DNA from: an uncultured Dehalococcoidia bacterium
Lineage (GTDB): Bacteria > Chloroflexota > Dehalococcoidia > Dehalococcoidales > UBA1222
Reading direction: 5' to 3'
Assembly: GCA_903844845.1 (NCBI GenBank)
Contig: CAIMVG010000029.1
Location: 1-38,152, forward strand
Length of the DNA: 38,152 nucleotides
Shown here: positions 8,938-17,427 of the stretch, piece by piece
Position numbering within the stretch: the first letter of the stretch is position 1
Layout of the letters: every line of letters starts with the position of its first letter
Position numbers and translations under genes: made by a program
The notes under the pieces: model-generated
Told to the model about the DNA's origin: nothing
The model's input: the letters and a program-made list of their open reading frames with translations, nothing else
Databases searched by the model: none

Positions 8938-9636
8938 ATGCCTGAAACATCGCCTCTACCCCGCCATATCGCCATAATAATGGACGGCAACGGCCGATGG
9001 GCGACCCAGCGGGGGCTAACCCGCCTGGAAGGCCATCACGCCGGATTTAAAACCGTACACAGTGTGGTTAAATACCTAGGGGAACTAAAAATCGATTATG
9101 CGACTCTGTATGCTTTTTCTGCAGAAAACTGGAACCGCCCCAAAGAGGAAGTCAGCGGCATCTTCCGCTTGCTGAACCAGTTCATAGACAAGGAAACTGC
9201 CGATCTTCACAAGAATAACGTACGCATCCGCTGGCTCGGGCGCGAAGAGCACCTGTCGGCAGCCCTGCTGGCCAAGATGAACCGGGCCGTAAGTTTAACC
9301 GGCGGGAATACCGGCCTGACCCTGTGCCTGGCGCTTAATTACGGCGGGCAGCAGGAAATAGTGGATGCCGCGAAACGGTTGGTCGCCGATAAGATCGCTC
9401 CGGAATTGATAGACGAGAGATTATTCCAGAGTTACCTTTACACCGCCGACATGCCCGGCGTAGACCTGCTCATACGCACCGCCAACGAGTTGCGCATCTC
9501 CAATTTCCTTCTCTGGCAATCGGCTTACGCGGAATTCTACTTCACTCCGGTGTTATGGCCCGATTTCAACCGGGAGGATCTGGACCATGCGCTGGAAGCT
9601 TACAGCAGGCGCAATCGGCGTTTCGGAGGGTTATAG
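8938..9636 (+). CDS. uppS: Undecaprenyl (polyprenyl) diphosphate synthase, UppS-like
   Basis: This cis-prenyltransferase adds isopentenyl units to FPP to make the long-chain lipid carrier. The protein has 232 residues from ATG 8938 (MPETSPLPRH). The earlier in-frame ATG at 8926 lies inside the -10 box and would not be transcribed from that promoter. The signatures are IAIIMDGNGRWA (catalytic Asp and diphosphate-binding residues), TLYAFSAENWNRP, and the C-terminal LLIRTANELRISNFLLWQSAYAEFYFTP. The usual RTSGE or RTAGE reads RTANE here, an unusual Gly-to-Asn change next to the catalytic Glu. cdsA starts 1 bp after the stop. Confidence 0.95.
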   Translation: MPETSPLPRHIAIIMDGNGRWATQRGLTRLEGHHAGFKTVHSVVKYLGELKIDYATLYAFSAENWNRPKEEVSGIFRLLNQFIDKETADLHKNNVRIRWLGREEHLSAALLAKMNRAVSLTGGNTGLTLCLALNYGGQQEIVDAAKRLVADKIAPELIDERLFQSYLYTADMPGVDLLIRTANELRISNFLLWQSAYAEFYFTPVLWPDFNREDLDHALEAYSRRNRRFGGL

Positions 9637-9637
9637 G

Positions 9638-10438
9638 ATGCTGATGAAGCGGGCCGTCACCGCCGGTTTGCTGCTGGTATTTTTGATAGCCGTCCTCTGG
9701 GCAAACGGCAGAGTTCCGTGGTTTGCGATAGGCGGCGCGGTGGCCATCGTCCTGGGGCTCTATGAGTTTTACAACATGGTCTGCGCCAGCGGAAAAGGCA
9801 AACCGGTGATCTGGCTGGGGATCATTCTGGCGCTGATGTTCATTTTTCAGCCGCTGACGAACTGGGCAAATGACGGGGGCATCCTTCTCACGGCAAGCGT
9901 CATACTGCCCCTGCTATGGGTGATGCTCAGGAAAAACCGTGAAGGTGCCTGTTCCAGTTGGTCGTTCACCCTGGCAGGCATCCTGTACCTGGGATGGATA
10001 CCCAGCCGTTATGTCGCCCTGATCCAACTGCCGCACGGGCGGGACTGGGTCATACTGGCGCTCTTCTCTACGTTTGCCTGCGACACATCAGCTTATTTCG
10101 TCGGCCGCGCATTCGGGCGGCATAAAATGGCCCCCGCAATCAGCCCGGCCAAGACCTGGGAGGGAGCGGCCGGTGGGCTGGCAGGGGCCGTCATCGTCGG
10201 GCTTTGCGTCGCCGGGATTTTTAAATTGCCCATCGACACGCTGCAAACTTTGCTGTTAACCGCGGCGATCAGCATTTTCGCCCAGACTGGGGACCTGGTA
10301 GAATCCCTCTTCAAGCGCAATATGGGGGCCAAAGACTCCGGCACTGTACTCCCGGGGCACGGCGGCGTGCTGGACCGCATCGACGGCGTTGTCTTTGCCG
10401 GCCTTGTCGTCTATTATTACGTTATATGGCTGGCCTGA
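9638..10438 (+). CDS. cdsA: Phosphatidate cytidylyltransferase
   Basis: CdsA makes CDP-diacylglycerol from phosphatidate and CTP. The protein has 266 residues and many hydrophobic segments. The C-terminal catalytic region is clear: CDTSAYFVGRAFGRHKMAPAISPAKTWEGAAGG, then QTGDLVESLFKRNMGAKDSGTVLPGHGGVLDRIDG, which includes the family signature. I chose ATG 9638 because GGAGGG lies 7 nt upstream and the protein then begins with a basic residue followed by a membrane helix. A longer reading frame back to 9587 would overlap uppS. The 3' end overlaps dxr by 13 nt. Confidence 0.95.
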   Translation: MLMKRAVTAGLLLVFLIAVLWANGRVPWFAIGGAVAIVLGLYEFYNMVCASGKGKPVIWLGIILALMFIFQPLTNWANDGGILLTASVILPLLWVMLRKNREGACSSWSFTLAGILYLGWIPSRYVALIQLPHGRDWVILALFSTFACDTSAYFVGRAFGRHKMAPAISPAKTWEGAAGGLAGAVIVGLCVAGIFKLPIDTLQTLLLTAAISIFAQTGDLVESLFKRNMGAKDSGTVLPGHGGVLDRIDGVVFAGLVVYYYVIWLA

Positions 10439-11574
10439 CACAAAATCTGGCGGTTCTCGGTTCCACTGGTTCCATCGGTTGCCAGGCCCTCGAAATAGTG
10501 CGCGCTTTTCCTGAACGCCTCCGCGTGGTCGGGCTGGCTGCGGGTAATAATTTCAAGCGTTTCTCGGAACAGATACTGGAATTCAAACCCCGTTTTATCT
10601 ATTTTCAGGGAGACGTTTCCCGTCTGCCCGGCGGCAACCATGAATTCATGGGGCTCGAGGAGATGGCCGCCCACACGGATATCGATACCGTGATAGCGGC
10701 ATCTTCCGGTTCTTCGGGCCTGATGCCGCTTCTTTCGGCCATAAAAGCGGGTAAAATAATCGCCCTGGCCAATAAAGAAGCCCTTGTGACTGCCGGTGAA
10801 ATCGTGATGCCGCTGGCGCGCAGGCACCATGCCGAATTGAGGCCGGTAGACAGCGAGCACAGCGCGATATGGCAGTGCCTCAAAGGGGAAACCGGGGGCA
10901 TTTCGCGTATCATCATCACAGCCTCGGGGGGGCCATTCCGCGGTTATACGCGGGCGGAATTGGGCGGGGTAACCGCTGAACAGGCTCTCAGACACCCCTC
11001 ATGGAAGATGGGCCGCAAGATTACTATCGATTCCGCTACCCTCATGAACAAGGGGCTGGAGGTCATCGAAGCCCACTGGTTATTCAACACGCCTTTCGAA
11101 AATATCGAAGTGCTTGTGCATCCCCAGAGCATCATCCATTCCATGGTCAGATTCACCGACGGCGCCGTGAAAGCGCAGTTGGGAGCCACCGACATGCGCC
11201 TTCCCATCCAGTATGCCTTGAGCTACCCCGAAAGGTGGGGCAACGAGGGCCTTCCCGTGGTGGATTTCAGCCGCACGACCCGCCTGGATTTCGATAAACC
11301 GGATTATGAAAAGTTCCCCTGCCTCAAGCTCGCGTTGAAAGCCGGGAAAAATGGTGGAACGTACCCCGCCGCCCTGTGCGCCGCCGACGAGGCCGCAGTC
11401 GACCTGTTCCTGGGTGGGCGCATCAAGTTCAGCGACATCGCCTTACTGGTCGAGGACGTCCTCGACAGGCATTCTAATACTGCGCATCCTGACCTCGAAA
11501 GCATCCTGCATGCGGACAGGTGGGCCAGGGAGGCCGTCGGTGACGCCGTGAAACAGGAGAGGCTCCATTGCTAG
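10426..11574 (+). CDS. dxr: 1-deoxy-D-xylulose 5-phosphate reductoisomerase
   Basis: Dxr is the committed enzyme of the MEP isoprenoid pathway. It converts DXP to MEP with NADPH and a divalent metal. The protein has 382 residues. Visible motifs are the nucleotide-binding LAVLGSTGSIGCQALEIV near residues 8-25, ALANKEALVTAGE, the metal and substrate segment PVDSEHSAIWQCL near 143-155, the loop ASGGPFRG, and HPSWKMGRKITIDSATLMNKGLEVIEAHWLF. The start overlaps cdsA by 13 nt and has no clear SD, so it probably relies on coupling. The 3' end overlaps rseP by 7 nt. Confidence 0.97.
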   Translation: MAGLTQNLAVLGSTGSIGCQALEIVRAFPERLRVVGLAAGNNFKRFSEQILEFKPRFIYFQGDVSRLPGGNHEFMGLEEMAAHTDIDTVIAASSGSSGLMPLLSAIKAGKIIALANKEALVTAGEIVMPLARRHHAELRPVDSEHSAIWQCLKGETGGISRIIITASGGPFRGYTRAELGGVTAEQALRHPSWKMGRKITIDSATLMNKGLEVIEAHWLFNTPFENIEVLVHPQSIIHSMVRFTDGAVKAQLGATDMRLPIQYALSYPERWGNEGLPVVDFSRTTRLDFDKPDYEKFPCLKLALKAGKNGGTYPAALCAADEAAVDLFLGGRIKFSDIALLVEDVLDRHSNTAHPDLESILHADRWAREAVGDAVKQERLHC

Positions 11575-12617
11575 TTACCAGTGTCATCTCTTTCATCCTG
11601 GTGTTTTCGGGCATCATCCTGGCGCACGAACTGGGCCATTTCGTCACTGCCAAACTGTCCGGCGTCAAGGTAGAGGAATTCGGATTGGGGTATCCCCCGC
11701 GTATCTTCGGCGTGAAGCGCGGTGAAACAATCTATTCCCTTAACTGGCTGGTCTTCGGCGGGTTCACAAAGATGGCCGGTGAAGAAGATCCCGAAGCCCC
11801 CCGGAGCCTGGCGTCAAAAAGCCGTGCAGTGCGGGTGCTCGTGCTGAGCGCCGGTGCAATCGTGAATGCTCTCCTTCCTTTCATCCTGTTCTCGGTAGCG
11901 TATATCGTCCCCCATGCGGTTGTGACAGGCCAGGTGACCGTCCAGGAAGTAGCCTCATCGTCCCCGGCTGAAACCGCCGGCATCGTGCCGGGAGACATCA
12001 TCCTCTCGGTCAACGGGCACCAGCTGCAAAACCTGGGGGACCTTTCGCGTTACATCGAGATCTACCTGGGCAGGGAAACGGCCCTTTTAATAGAAACGCC
12101 TTCTGGTACACGGGAAACCCTGACAGTCGTTCCGCGCTGGAGGCCTCCCGCCGGCCAGGGGGCCATCGGTATCTCCATGGAACTGTTAAATCCGGTTACG
12201 TCTAAAAAGGGCGAACCGTTTTTCAGGAGTATCTCGCTGGGTGTCACCGAAACATTCCAGACGATGGTGCTTTTTAAGAATTCTATATTAAGCCTGTTCG
12301 TAGGAACCAATTCCCTGCAGCTCACGGGCCCGGTCGGCATCGCGCAGCTCACCGGCGAAGCCGCACAGGCAGGCGTCAGCCCTCTGCTGGAGTTCGCCGG
12401 GTTTCTCAGCCTCAGCCTGGCTATCATGAACCTCTTGCCGCTTCCCGCGCTGGACGGCGGGCGCATAGCCTTTGTCGTGATCGAGTGGGTAAGGCGCGGC
12501 AAGCGTATTTCGCCAAAAACCGAGGGAACGGTCCACCTCGTAGGTTTTCTCCTGCTTATAGGCCTCTCCCTGATCGTGACATACCAGGATATCCTCCGCA
12601 TTGCTGGGGGAGGTTAA
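11568..12617 (+). CDS. rseP: RseP-type site-2 intramembrane zinc protease
   Basis: This membrane metalloprotease cleaves transmembrane substrates such as anti-sigma factors or remnant signal peptides. The protein has 349 residues. HELGH at residues 20-24 gives the zinc ligands and catalytic Glu within the first membrane helix. A PDZ domain spans about 115-200 (VQEVASSSPAETAGIVPGDIILSVNG), and the second active-site motif NLLPLPALDGGR lies near 288-299. The start is TTG at 11568 with AGGAG 8 nt upstream. It overlaps dxr. Placement between dxr and ispG is common in bacteria. Its target here is unknown. Confidence 0.95.
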   Translation: MLVTSVISFILVFSGIILAHELGHFVTAKLSGVKVEEFGLGYPPRIFGVKRGETIYSLNWLVFGGFTKMAGEEDPEAPRSLASKSRAVRVLVLSAGAIVNALLPFILFSVAYIVPHAVVTGQVTVQEVASSSPAETAGIVPGDIILSVNGHQLQNLGDLSRYIEIYLGRETALLIETPSGTRETLTVVPRWRPPAGQGAIGISMELLNPVTSKKGEPFFRSISLGVTETFQTMVLFKNSILSLFVGTNSLQLTGPVGIAQLTGEAAQAGVSPLLEFAGFLSLSLAIMNLLPLPALDGGRIAFVVIEWVRRGKRISPKTEGTVHLVGFLLLIGLSLIVTYQDILRIAGGG

Positions 12618-12618
12618 G

Positions 12619-13671
12619 ATGTTCCCGAGAAGGGTCTCTAAACCCATAAAAATCGGGCGGGTCGCAGTTGGGGGCGGGGCGCCGGTCAGCGTCCAGTCAA
12701 TGACGAAAACCGACACCCGCGACGCCGATTCGACCATCCGTCAGATAAAGGAACTCGAAGGATTCGGTTGTGAAATAATCCGCGTGGCCGTTCCGGACGC
12801 TCAGGCGGCAGAGGCGCTTTCAACCATAAAAAAAGGTATCTCCATCCCGCTCATCGCCGATATCCACTTCGATTATCGTCTGGCGCTTCTTGCGCTTGAA
12901 GGCGGCGTAGACGGTTTACGGCTCAACCCGGGAAACATCTCCGAACCCGATAAAGTAGCCGCCGTGGTTAAAGCGGCCAAAATCCGGCAGGTCCCCATCC
13001 GCATCGGGGTGAATGCCGGCAGCCTCCCTGTTTCAGAAAACAAATTCCTCAGCCTGCCGGAACGCATGGTGGAGGCAGCCATGCACCATATCCGTCTCCT
13101 TGAGGACCTGGATTTTGACCTTATCAAGGTTTCACTCAAAGCGTTCGACGTCCCGACTACCATTGAAGCCTATTCGAAGATCGCCGTAAAAATCCCGTAC
13201 CCGCTTCATCTGGGCATCACTGAAGCGGGTACGCCCCGCACGGGCATCATAAGAAGCGCGGCGGGCATCGGGGCACTGCTCTGGATGGGGATCGGCGATA
13301 CCATCCGGGTCTCGCTCACGACGCAATCCAGGGATGAGGTGACTGCCGGGTTCGAGATATTGAAAAGCATGAATCTCAGGGAACGAGGGCCCGTGCTTGT
13401 GAGCTGTCCGACCTGCGGGCGTTGCGAGGTGGATGTGATAAAGCTTGCCTCAGAGGTAGAAGCCCGGATGCAAAAGATGGACAAGCCCATCCGGGTGGCC
13501 GTTATGGGGTGCGTGGTCAACGGCCCGGGGGAAGCCCGGGATGCCGATATCGGGGTCGCCTGCGGCAAAGGCAAAGCCGTACTCTTTAAAAAAGGGGTGC
13601 AGGTGGCCGTCATAGATGAAGCCGACATCCTGGATACGTTGATGCGGGAGATAGAGGGGATGGAAGTATGA
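12619..13671 (+). CDS. ispG: 4-hydroxy-3-methylbut-2-en-1-yl diphosphate synthase (flavodoxin or ferredoxin)
   Basis: IspG is the penultimate MEP pathway enzyme. It reduces MEcPP to HMBPP using a [4Fe-4S] cluster. The protein has 350 residues from ATG 12619, chosen because GGGGGAGG is 5 nt upstream. The N-terminal TIM-barrel part contains VSVQSMTKTDTRD and the NPGNI motif. The cluster ligands are Cys263 and Cys266 (SCPTCGRC) and Cys298 in MGCVVNGPGEA, with Glu305 as the fourth ligand at the same +7 spacing as in E. coli. It follows rseP by 1 bp and overlaps the next small ORF as ATGA. ispH is not in the window. Confidence 0.97.
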   Translation: MFPRRVSKPIKIGRVAVGGGAPVSVQSMTKTDTRDADSTIRQIKELEGFGCEIIRVAVPDAQAAEALSTIKKGISIPLIADIHFDYRLALLALEGGVDGLRLNPGNISEPDKVAAVVKAAKIRQVPIRIGVNAGSLPVSENKFLSLPERMVEAAMHHIRLLEDLDFDLIKVSLKAFDVPTTIEAYSKIAVKIPYPLHLGITEAGTPRTGIIRSAAGIGALLWMGIGDTIRVSLTTQSRDEVTAGFEILKSMNLRERGPVLVSCPTCGRCEVDVIKLASEVEARMQKMDKPIRVAVMGCVVNGPGEARDADIGVACGKGKAVLFKKGVQVAVIDEADILDTLMREIEGMEV

Positions 13672-13883
13672 GCGCTCAGTCGCTTGATTACGTTATTATT
13701 TTCGGGCAGGGGATAATCATCACTCTGCTGGGTTACAACTTCGTCACCCAGGGCCGCAACCTTCTTCAGCCTGAAGCGCGGGTCAAGTCAGGCTCACAGA
13801 TGATATATATGGGGTTGGCGCTGGTCGGGGTCGGATCTATTATAAGCTTGCTCTCCCTGGTGCTCGTCGTCCTCAAACGCTAG
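13668..13883 (+). CDS. Small two-helix membrane protein of unknown function
   Basis: A 71-residue protein whose ATG overlaps the ispG stop (ATGA), so it is very likely translated. It has two hydrophobic segments, about residues 7-24 (YVIIFGQGIIITLLGYNF) and 45-68 (MIYMGLALVGVGSIISLLSLVLVV). Between them is a polar loop with basic and acidic residues (TQGRNLLQPEARVKSGSQ). It ends in a short basic tail (LKR). I do not recognise the family. The position at the end of the uppS-ispG operon suggests an envelope role but gives no more. Confidence 0.65.
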   Translation: MSAQSLDYVIIFGQGIIITLLGYNFVTQGRNLLQPEARVKSGSQMIYMGLALVGVGSIISLLSLVLVVLKR

Positions 13884-13915
13884 GGTTTGCGTCGGTCTGA
13901 ATTGAGGTTACCGAT

Positions 13916-15304
13916 ATGAAAAGGTTCGTTCCGGCGATTTCTGCACTCGCCGGTTTTCTGTTAATAGCGTTTTTCATCCTGTGGGCTTTCAGCCTGCATG
14001 GGACGCTCGGCCTTTTCAGGGTGAACGGCCAGTTCCATTCCCTGTTCCTCTACGCAGGGGGTTTCGGCTTACTGTTGCTTCTGGGCTCAATTCTATATTT
14101 TGCAATTAAAACGAAGCTGCAAACGTCAAGCATCAAGTGGCTTGCGGCCATTCTCCTGCTTTTGTCGGTGCCCGGCATACTCGGGCCCCCACTCGCATTC
14201 CTTTATGCCGACGGAACTTTTTCCGGAAGTCTCGGCGCTACTCCTCCGCAACTTTTGATCGCCGACGGGAGCGGTAAAAATGGTATCCCGGACCTGGCCG
14301 TCACGTTCAACAGTGTTTCCCCTGAAAAAGACACCCTTACATGGGGGACCCCCGATAAAATGATAACCGACACCGAAAACGCTGCGCAAACAGGCCATGT
14401 CTTTATGCTCCGGGACCTTGAACCTTCGACCTCTTACAGCTACAGCATCAACAGCGGTAACCCTTATACTTTCACAACCCCGGCCGCCGGCGACGAACTG
14501 CATTTCGCGATGGGCAGCGATGCCCACTTCGGGGCAGGTGACAACCGCCCGGACCTCACGGCAAAGATGCTCGGAGAAATCGCGAAAAAGGCAAACGGCT
14601 TCGACCTCTTTCTGAGCGCCGGGGACCTCGTTGACCGCGGGTTCAGCGCCGGCCAGTGGGGCGAGGCGTTCAGGGCTTTCTCAGCGGCTTCTTCCGTGAT
14701 TCCAACCCGCTTCGCAGTTGGCAACCACGACACGCTATTTTCCGGGCTCAGCCGGTATGAAAGATATGCCTACCCCGCAGAAATAGTTGTTCAAACCGGT
14801 TCCCGGCTGTGGGACAGGATCGATGTCGGCAAAGTGCATTTCCTGGTCCTCGACATCGAATGGAGCGCCGAAAGCTATACCTCAGCACAAGCCAGCTGGC
14901 TGGAAGCCCAGTTGAAAGACATCCCCTCGGATGATTGGAAAATCGTAGTGAGCCACGGATTCTATTATTCTTCAGGTTCCGTGGTTGACGGCTGGGAATG
15001 GTACGACAACCACGAGACTATCTCTGCCCTGTCCCCCCTGTTTGAAAAATACGGGGTGAATCTTGTTTTGTCGGGCCATAACCACCAGATGGAGTGGCTG
15101 CAGCATAACGGGGTTTCCTATGCCATCTGCGGGGCTTTCGGGGGCCTGCCCGACGTCGCCCGCACCTATACTTCACCCGCCAGTCTCTGGTACCTGAACG
15201 GGGCCGATGGTTTTCTGGATGTTACGATAAAGGGCGACACATGCACGGTTACATTCAGGGACCCGGGTAATGCGGCGATAAAAACTTTCAGCATTTCCCG
15301 TTAG
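13916..15304 (+). CDS. Membrane-anchored purple-acid-phosphatase-like metallophosphoesterase
   Basis: The protein has 462 residues. Three N-terminal hydrophobic segments (about 8-28, 43-64 and 75-97) are followed by a fibronectin-like domain, about 115-195, as in purple acid phosphatases (ITDTENAAQTGHVFMLRDLEPSTSYSYSI). The calcineurin-type metallophosphoesterase domain comes next: GSDAHFG near 200, AGDLVDRG near 234, VGNHD near 267, VVSHGFYY near 344 and LSGHNH near 386. Together these give the full set of metal ligands. The catalytic part should lie outside the membrane. The substrate is unknown; phosphomonoesters or phosphodiesters are possible. GAGG precedes the ATG. The gene sits in an accessory block inserted between ispG and proS. 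Confidence 0.85.
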   Translation: MKRFVPAISALAGFLLIAFFILWAFSLHGTLGLFRVNGQFHSLFLYAGGFGLLLLLGSILYFAIKTKLQTSSIKWLAAILLLLSVPGILGPPLAFLYADGTFSGSLGATPPQLLIADGSGKNGIPDLAVTFNSVSPEKDTLTWGTPDKMITDTENAAQTGHVFMLRDLEPSTSYSYSINSGNPYTFTTPAAGDELHFAMGSDAHFGAGDNRPDLTAKMLGEIAKKANGFDLFLSAGDLVDRGFSAGQWGEAFRAFSAASSVIPTRFAVGNHDTLFSGLSRYERYAYPAEIVVQTGSRLWDRIDVGKVHFLVLDIEWSAESYTSAQASWLEAQLKDIPSDDWKIVVSHGFYYSSGSVVDGWEWYDNHETISALSPLFEKYGVNLVLSGHNHQMEWLQHNGVSYAICGAFGGLPDVARTYTSPASLWYLNGADGFLDVTIKGDTCTVTFRDPGNAAIKTFSISR

Positions 15305-15321
15305 GAGCGGACTGATTCGAT

Positions 15322-15507
15322 TTAATCGGTATCTTTGGTCCAGACGACTCCGCCGCGGCAGAATGCCGGGCATTTGATCTTGCCCGTTCCGCTGCACTGT
15401 TTGCATTTACGCATGTTCCACTGCGATTCGATTTCTTTTTTCCCGTGGCAAAAATCGCATTCGATAGTGCCCTGCCCGTGGCAGACTAAACATTCTTCCT
15501 GGTGCAT
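15322..15507 (-). CDS. Cys-rich DnaJ-type zinc-finger microprotein
   Basis: A 61-residue protein made almost entirely of four cysteine knuckles: CLVCHGQG (residues 6-13), CDFCHGKK (17-24), CKQCSGTG and CPAFCRGG. The spacing and the CxxCxGxG pattern match half of the DnaJ/Hsp40 zinc-binding region. It should bind two zinc ions with no J-domain. AAGGA lies 7 nt upstream of the ATG. Similar free-standing zinc fingers occur as small chaperone-like or redox proteins, but no partner is apparent here. It is convergent with the metallophosphoesterase gene, 17 bp away. Confidence 0.7.
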   Translation of the reverse strand: MHQEECLVCHGQGTIECDFCHGKKEIESQWNMRKCKQCSGTGKIKCPAFCRGGVVWTKDTD

Positions 15508-15619
15508 CTTATATTCCTTGTAGCGGATTTAAATTACACGGATACTCCCGGGTTTTTCGATAAACTCGGACAATCATATCAGAAAAGCTGACTCAAAGCC
15601 CGGGCCCTATGCCAAAATA

Positions 15620-15653
15620 ATATACGGCAGGGACTTGGGTCCCTGCCGTATAT
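15620..15653 (-). terminator. Strong hairpin terminator after the secreted repeat protein gene
   Basis: A perfect 15-bp inverted repeat (arms 15620-15634 and 15639-15653) with a 4-nt loop lies 24 bp past the stop of the gene at 15678-16100. On the minus strand the hairpin is followed by a T-rich tail (TATTTT). Confidence 0.8.
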
Positions 15654-15677
15654 GTTGCCCGAAAAAACTGGCGTTTG

Positions 15678-16100
15678 TTATTTGCTGTGTGCTGTTTCCC
15701 AGATCGTGATGATCTTTGCCGCCTGGTCCGCAGTGATCTTCTTGGCAGTGACGGCCTTGTCCAGGAAGGCTTTCAGTTTGGTTTCGTCTTTAACGCCGAG
15801 AACCCGCTGGAGTATCTTGGCCTTTGCAAACTGGACGTGATGTGCCGACCAAAACGCTTCAATCTTCGCCGCCTGTTCAGTCGTAAGCTTGCCGGCGGCT
15901 TCACCCTTGGCGATCAGGGCTTCAAGCTTGGCCTGGTCCTGGATGCTCAATATCCGTTTCAGCAATTGGCCTTTTCCTACCTGTTGCGTGACTGTAGTGG
16001 TAGCCGGCGGGCCATCGGCTGCGGCGACGGGTATGATACCGAAAAGTAAAACGGCCGACAGGATAAGTCCGCCCGCGATAACGATTATTTTCTTTTTCAT
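15678..16100 (-). CDS. Secreted helical protein with two tandem repeats (DUF2680-like)
   Basis: The protein has 140 residues from ATG 16100, selected because AGGAGG lies about 8 nt upstream and the product then starts with a typical signal peptide (MKKKIIVIAGGLILSAVLLFG...VAAAD). The mature part contains two repeats of about 50 residues. The first is LLKRILSIQDQAKLEALIAKG followed by KLTTEQAAKIEAFWSAHH; the second is ILQRVLGVKDETKLKAFLDKA followed by KITADQAAKIITIWETAH. The K-x-T/T-x-EQAAKI element resembles DUF2680-type secreted proteins as I remember them. Function is unknown. A longer frame upstream (to 16148) lacks an SD. The gene is monocistronic with its own terminator. Confidence 0.65.
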   Translation of the reverse strand: MKKKIIVIAGGLILSAVLLFGIIPVAAADGPPATTTVTQQVGKGQLLKRILSIQDQAKLEALIAKGEAAGKLTTEQAAKIEAFWSAHHVQFAKAKILQRVLGVKDETKLKAFLDKAVTAKKITADQAAKIITIWETAHSK

Positions 16101-16255
16101 TTTTCCGTCCTCCTGGTTACCACTATACCCGCCGATCATTGCCTCCATATTATCTCTTTGTAAATTATATGTAAAATAACATTTCTTCCGCCGCGGGAAT
16201 CTGCGCAGCGCTGATTCGTCACGCTCGAATCTGTAACATCATTGGGGCAGCCGCA

Positions 16256-16285
16256 TTGAAAGCCACGAGCATCTAAGCGTATGAT
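16256..16285 (+). promoter_or_regulatory. Promoter for the propeller lipoprotein gene
   Basis: TTGAAA at 16256-16261 and TATGAT at 16280-16285 are 18 bp apart. Transcription would start near 16292, about 58 nt before the TTG start. It lies in the 249-bp gap between two divergent exported-protein genes; no other feature was seen in that gap. Confidence 0.45.
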
Positions 16286-16349
16286 TTACATGGTCATTTC
16301 AGCAAGATGAAAATTGTAATGTCATATGTTAAAAGAGGGGAGCCGTCAA

Positions 16350-17285
16350 TTGAAAAATGCTATCCCTAATCCCGCTCTTTTGTTTTTTCTGGCAGCATTT
16401 CTAGTGTTTTTTCCGGCAGGCTGCAGGAACCATCGTACGCCGCCTTTGGTACCGGACGGCCCGGTATTTCCTGTTGGCAGGGGGCCCCTTGCCATTTGCT
16501 CGGACGGGACCAATATATGGGTTGCCAACTCCGACGGCGGATCAGTTTCGGAACTCCGGGGCGCGGACGGCGCGACAATCGGAACGTATCCAGTAGGAAA
16601 TGGCCCCACTGCGATTTGTTTCGACGGTGAAAATATCTGGGTAGCCAACGGTGACGATGATACGGTCACCGAACTTCGCGGAAACAGCGGGGCTGTCCTC
16701 GGAACGTATGTCGTCGGAACCGGCCCGAGCGCGATATGTGCAGACAGAACGCATATCTGGGTAGCCAACGCCGACGATAACGATGTGATGGAACTGGATA
16801 AAACGAATGGTAAACTCATAGGGACTTTCATGGTAGGAACAGGCCCCCTGGCGATTTGCTTCGACGGGGCCAACCTGTGGGTAGCGAACTCGGACGACGA
16901 CAGCATCACCGAGCTTAATACCGCAGACGGCACGTCTTTGGGCACCTTCGCAGCCGAGAGCGCCCCGGACGCAATCTGTTTTGACGGGACGAATATCTGG
17001 GTCGCCAACAGTTCAGCTGACACCGTGCACGAGCGCAGGGCTTCCGATGGAGGCCTTGTGGGCACTTTCGGCGTCGGTAATTTCCCCGACGCCCTCTGCC
17101 AGGGTAACGGAAGTATATGGTCCGCCAACCTGATGGGCGATGACGTGACAAGATTGATTTCAGCAGTCAATTCGCCTGCGAAACTAGTCAGCGGAAGCGG
17201 CCCCAGCGGGTGTGTCTACCTGGCGGGAAGCGTGTGGGTCTGTAACTATTTTGACGATAATGTTACAAGGCTGAACGCACAATAA
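16350..17285 (+). CDS. Lipoprotein with a seven-bladed beta-propeller
   Basis: The protein has 311 residues from TTG 16350. This start is preferred over ATG 16326 because GAGGGGAG is 7 nt upstream and the product becomes a clean lipoprotein signal (hydrophobic stretch, then FPAGC, lipid Cys25). The mature part is built from about seven repeats of 40 residues with the pattern GP-x-AICFDG-x-NIWVANSDDDSVTEL...G-x-x-GT-x-x-VG. This matches YVTN/NHL-type propellers. The last two repeats are more diverged and the seventh is incomplete, as expected if the ring closes. Such proteins usually bind ligands or partners on the outer face of the membrane. No catalytic residues are evident. It lacks a clear partner gene. 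Confidence 0.75.
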   Translation: MKNAIPNPALLFFLAAFLVFFPAGCRNHRTPPLVPDGPVFPVGRGPLAICSDGTNIWVANSDGGSVSELRGADGATIGTYPVGNGPTAICFDGENIWVANGDDDTVTELRGNSGAVLGTYVVGTGPSAICADRTHIWVANADDNDVMELDKTNGKLIGTFMVGTGPLAICFDGANLWVANSDDDSITELNTADGTSLGTFAAESAPDAICFDGTNIWVANSSADTVHERRASDGGLVGTFGVGNFPDALCQGNGSIWSANLMGDDVTRLISAVNSPAKLVSGSGPSGCVYLAGSVWVCNYFDDNVTRLNAQ

Positions 17286-17427
17286 TATTCATCCGTTGAT
17301 ATAAAAAGCGCCGGCCCGTTTTTGTGCGGAAATCCCTGGCAGGATACCTCCGGTCAGTGGCGCAAATCCCCGCGTTATGGTTTAATTCTTAACGGAATTG
17401 GGCACACCGGGAAGGAATTTGAATAAT

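Noticed and set aside
16460-17200. Regularly spaced 120-bp repeats suggesting a tandem or CRISPR-like array
   Set aside because: The repeats are in frame and encode the 40-residue blades of the propeller lipoprotein; no short identical repeats with unique spacers exist.
17286-17427. Terminator-like GC block with flanking A and T runs after the propeller gene
   Set aside because: The arms around 17301-17323 do not pair beyond the A/T runs; no convincing hairpin, and no clear proS promoter was found there either.
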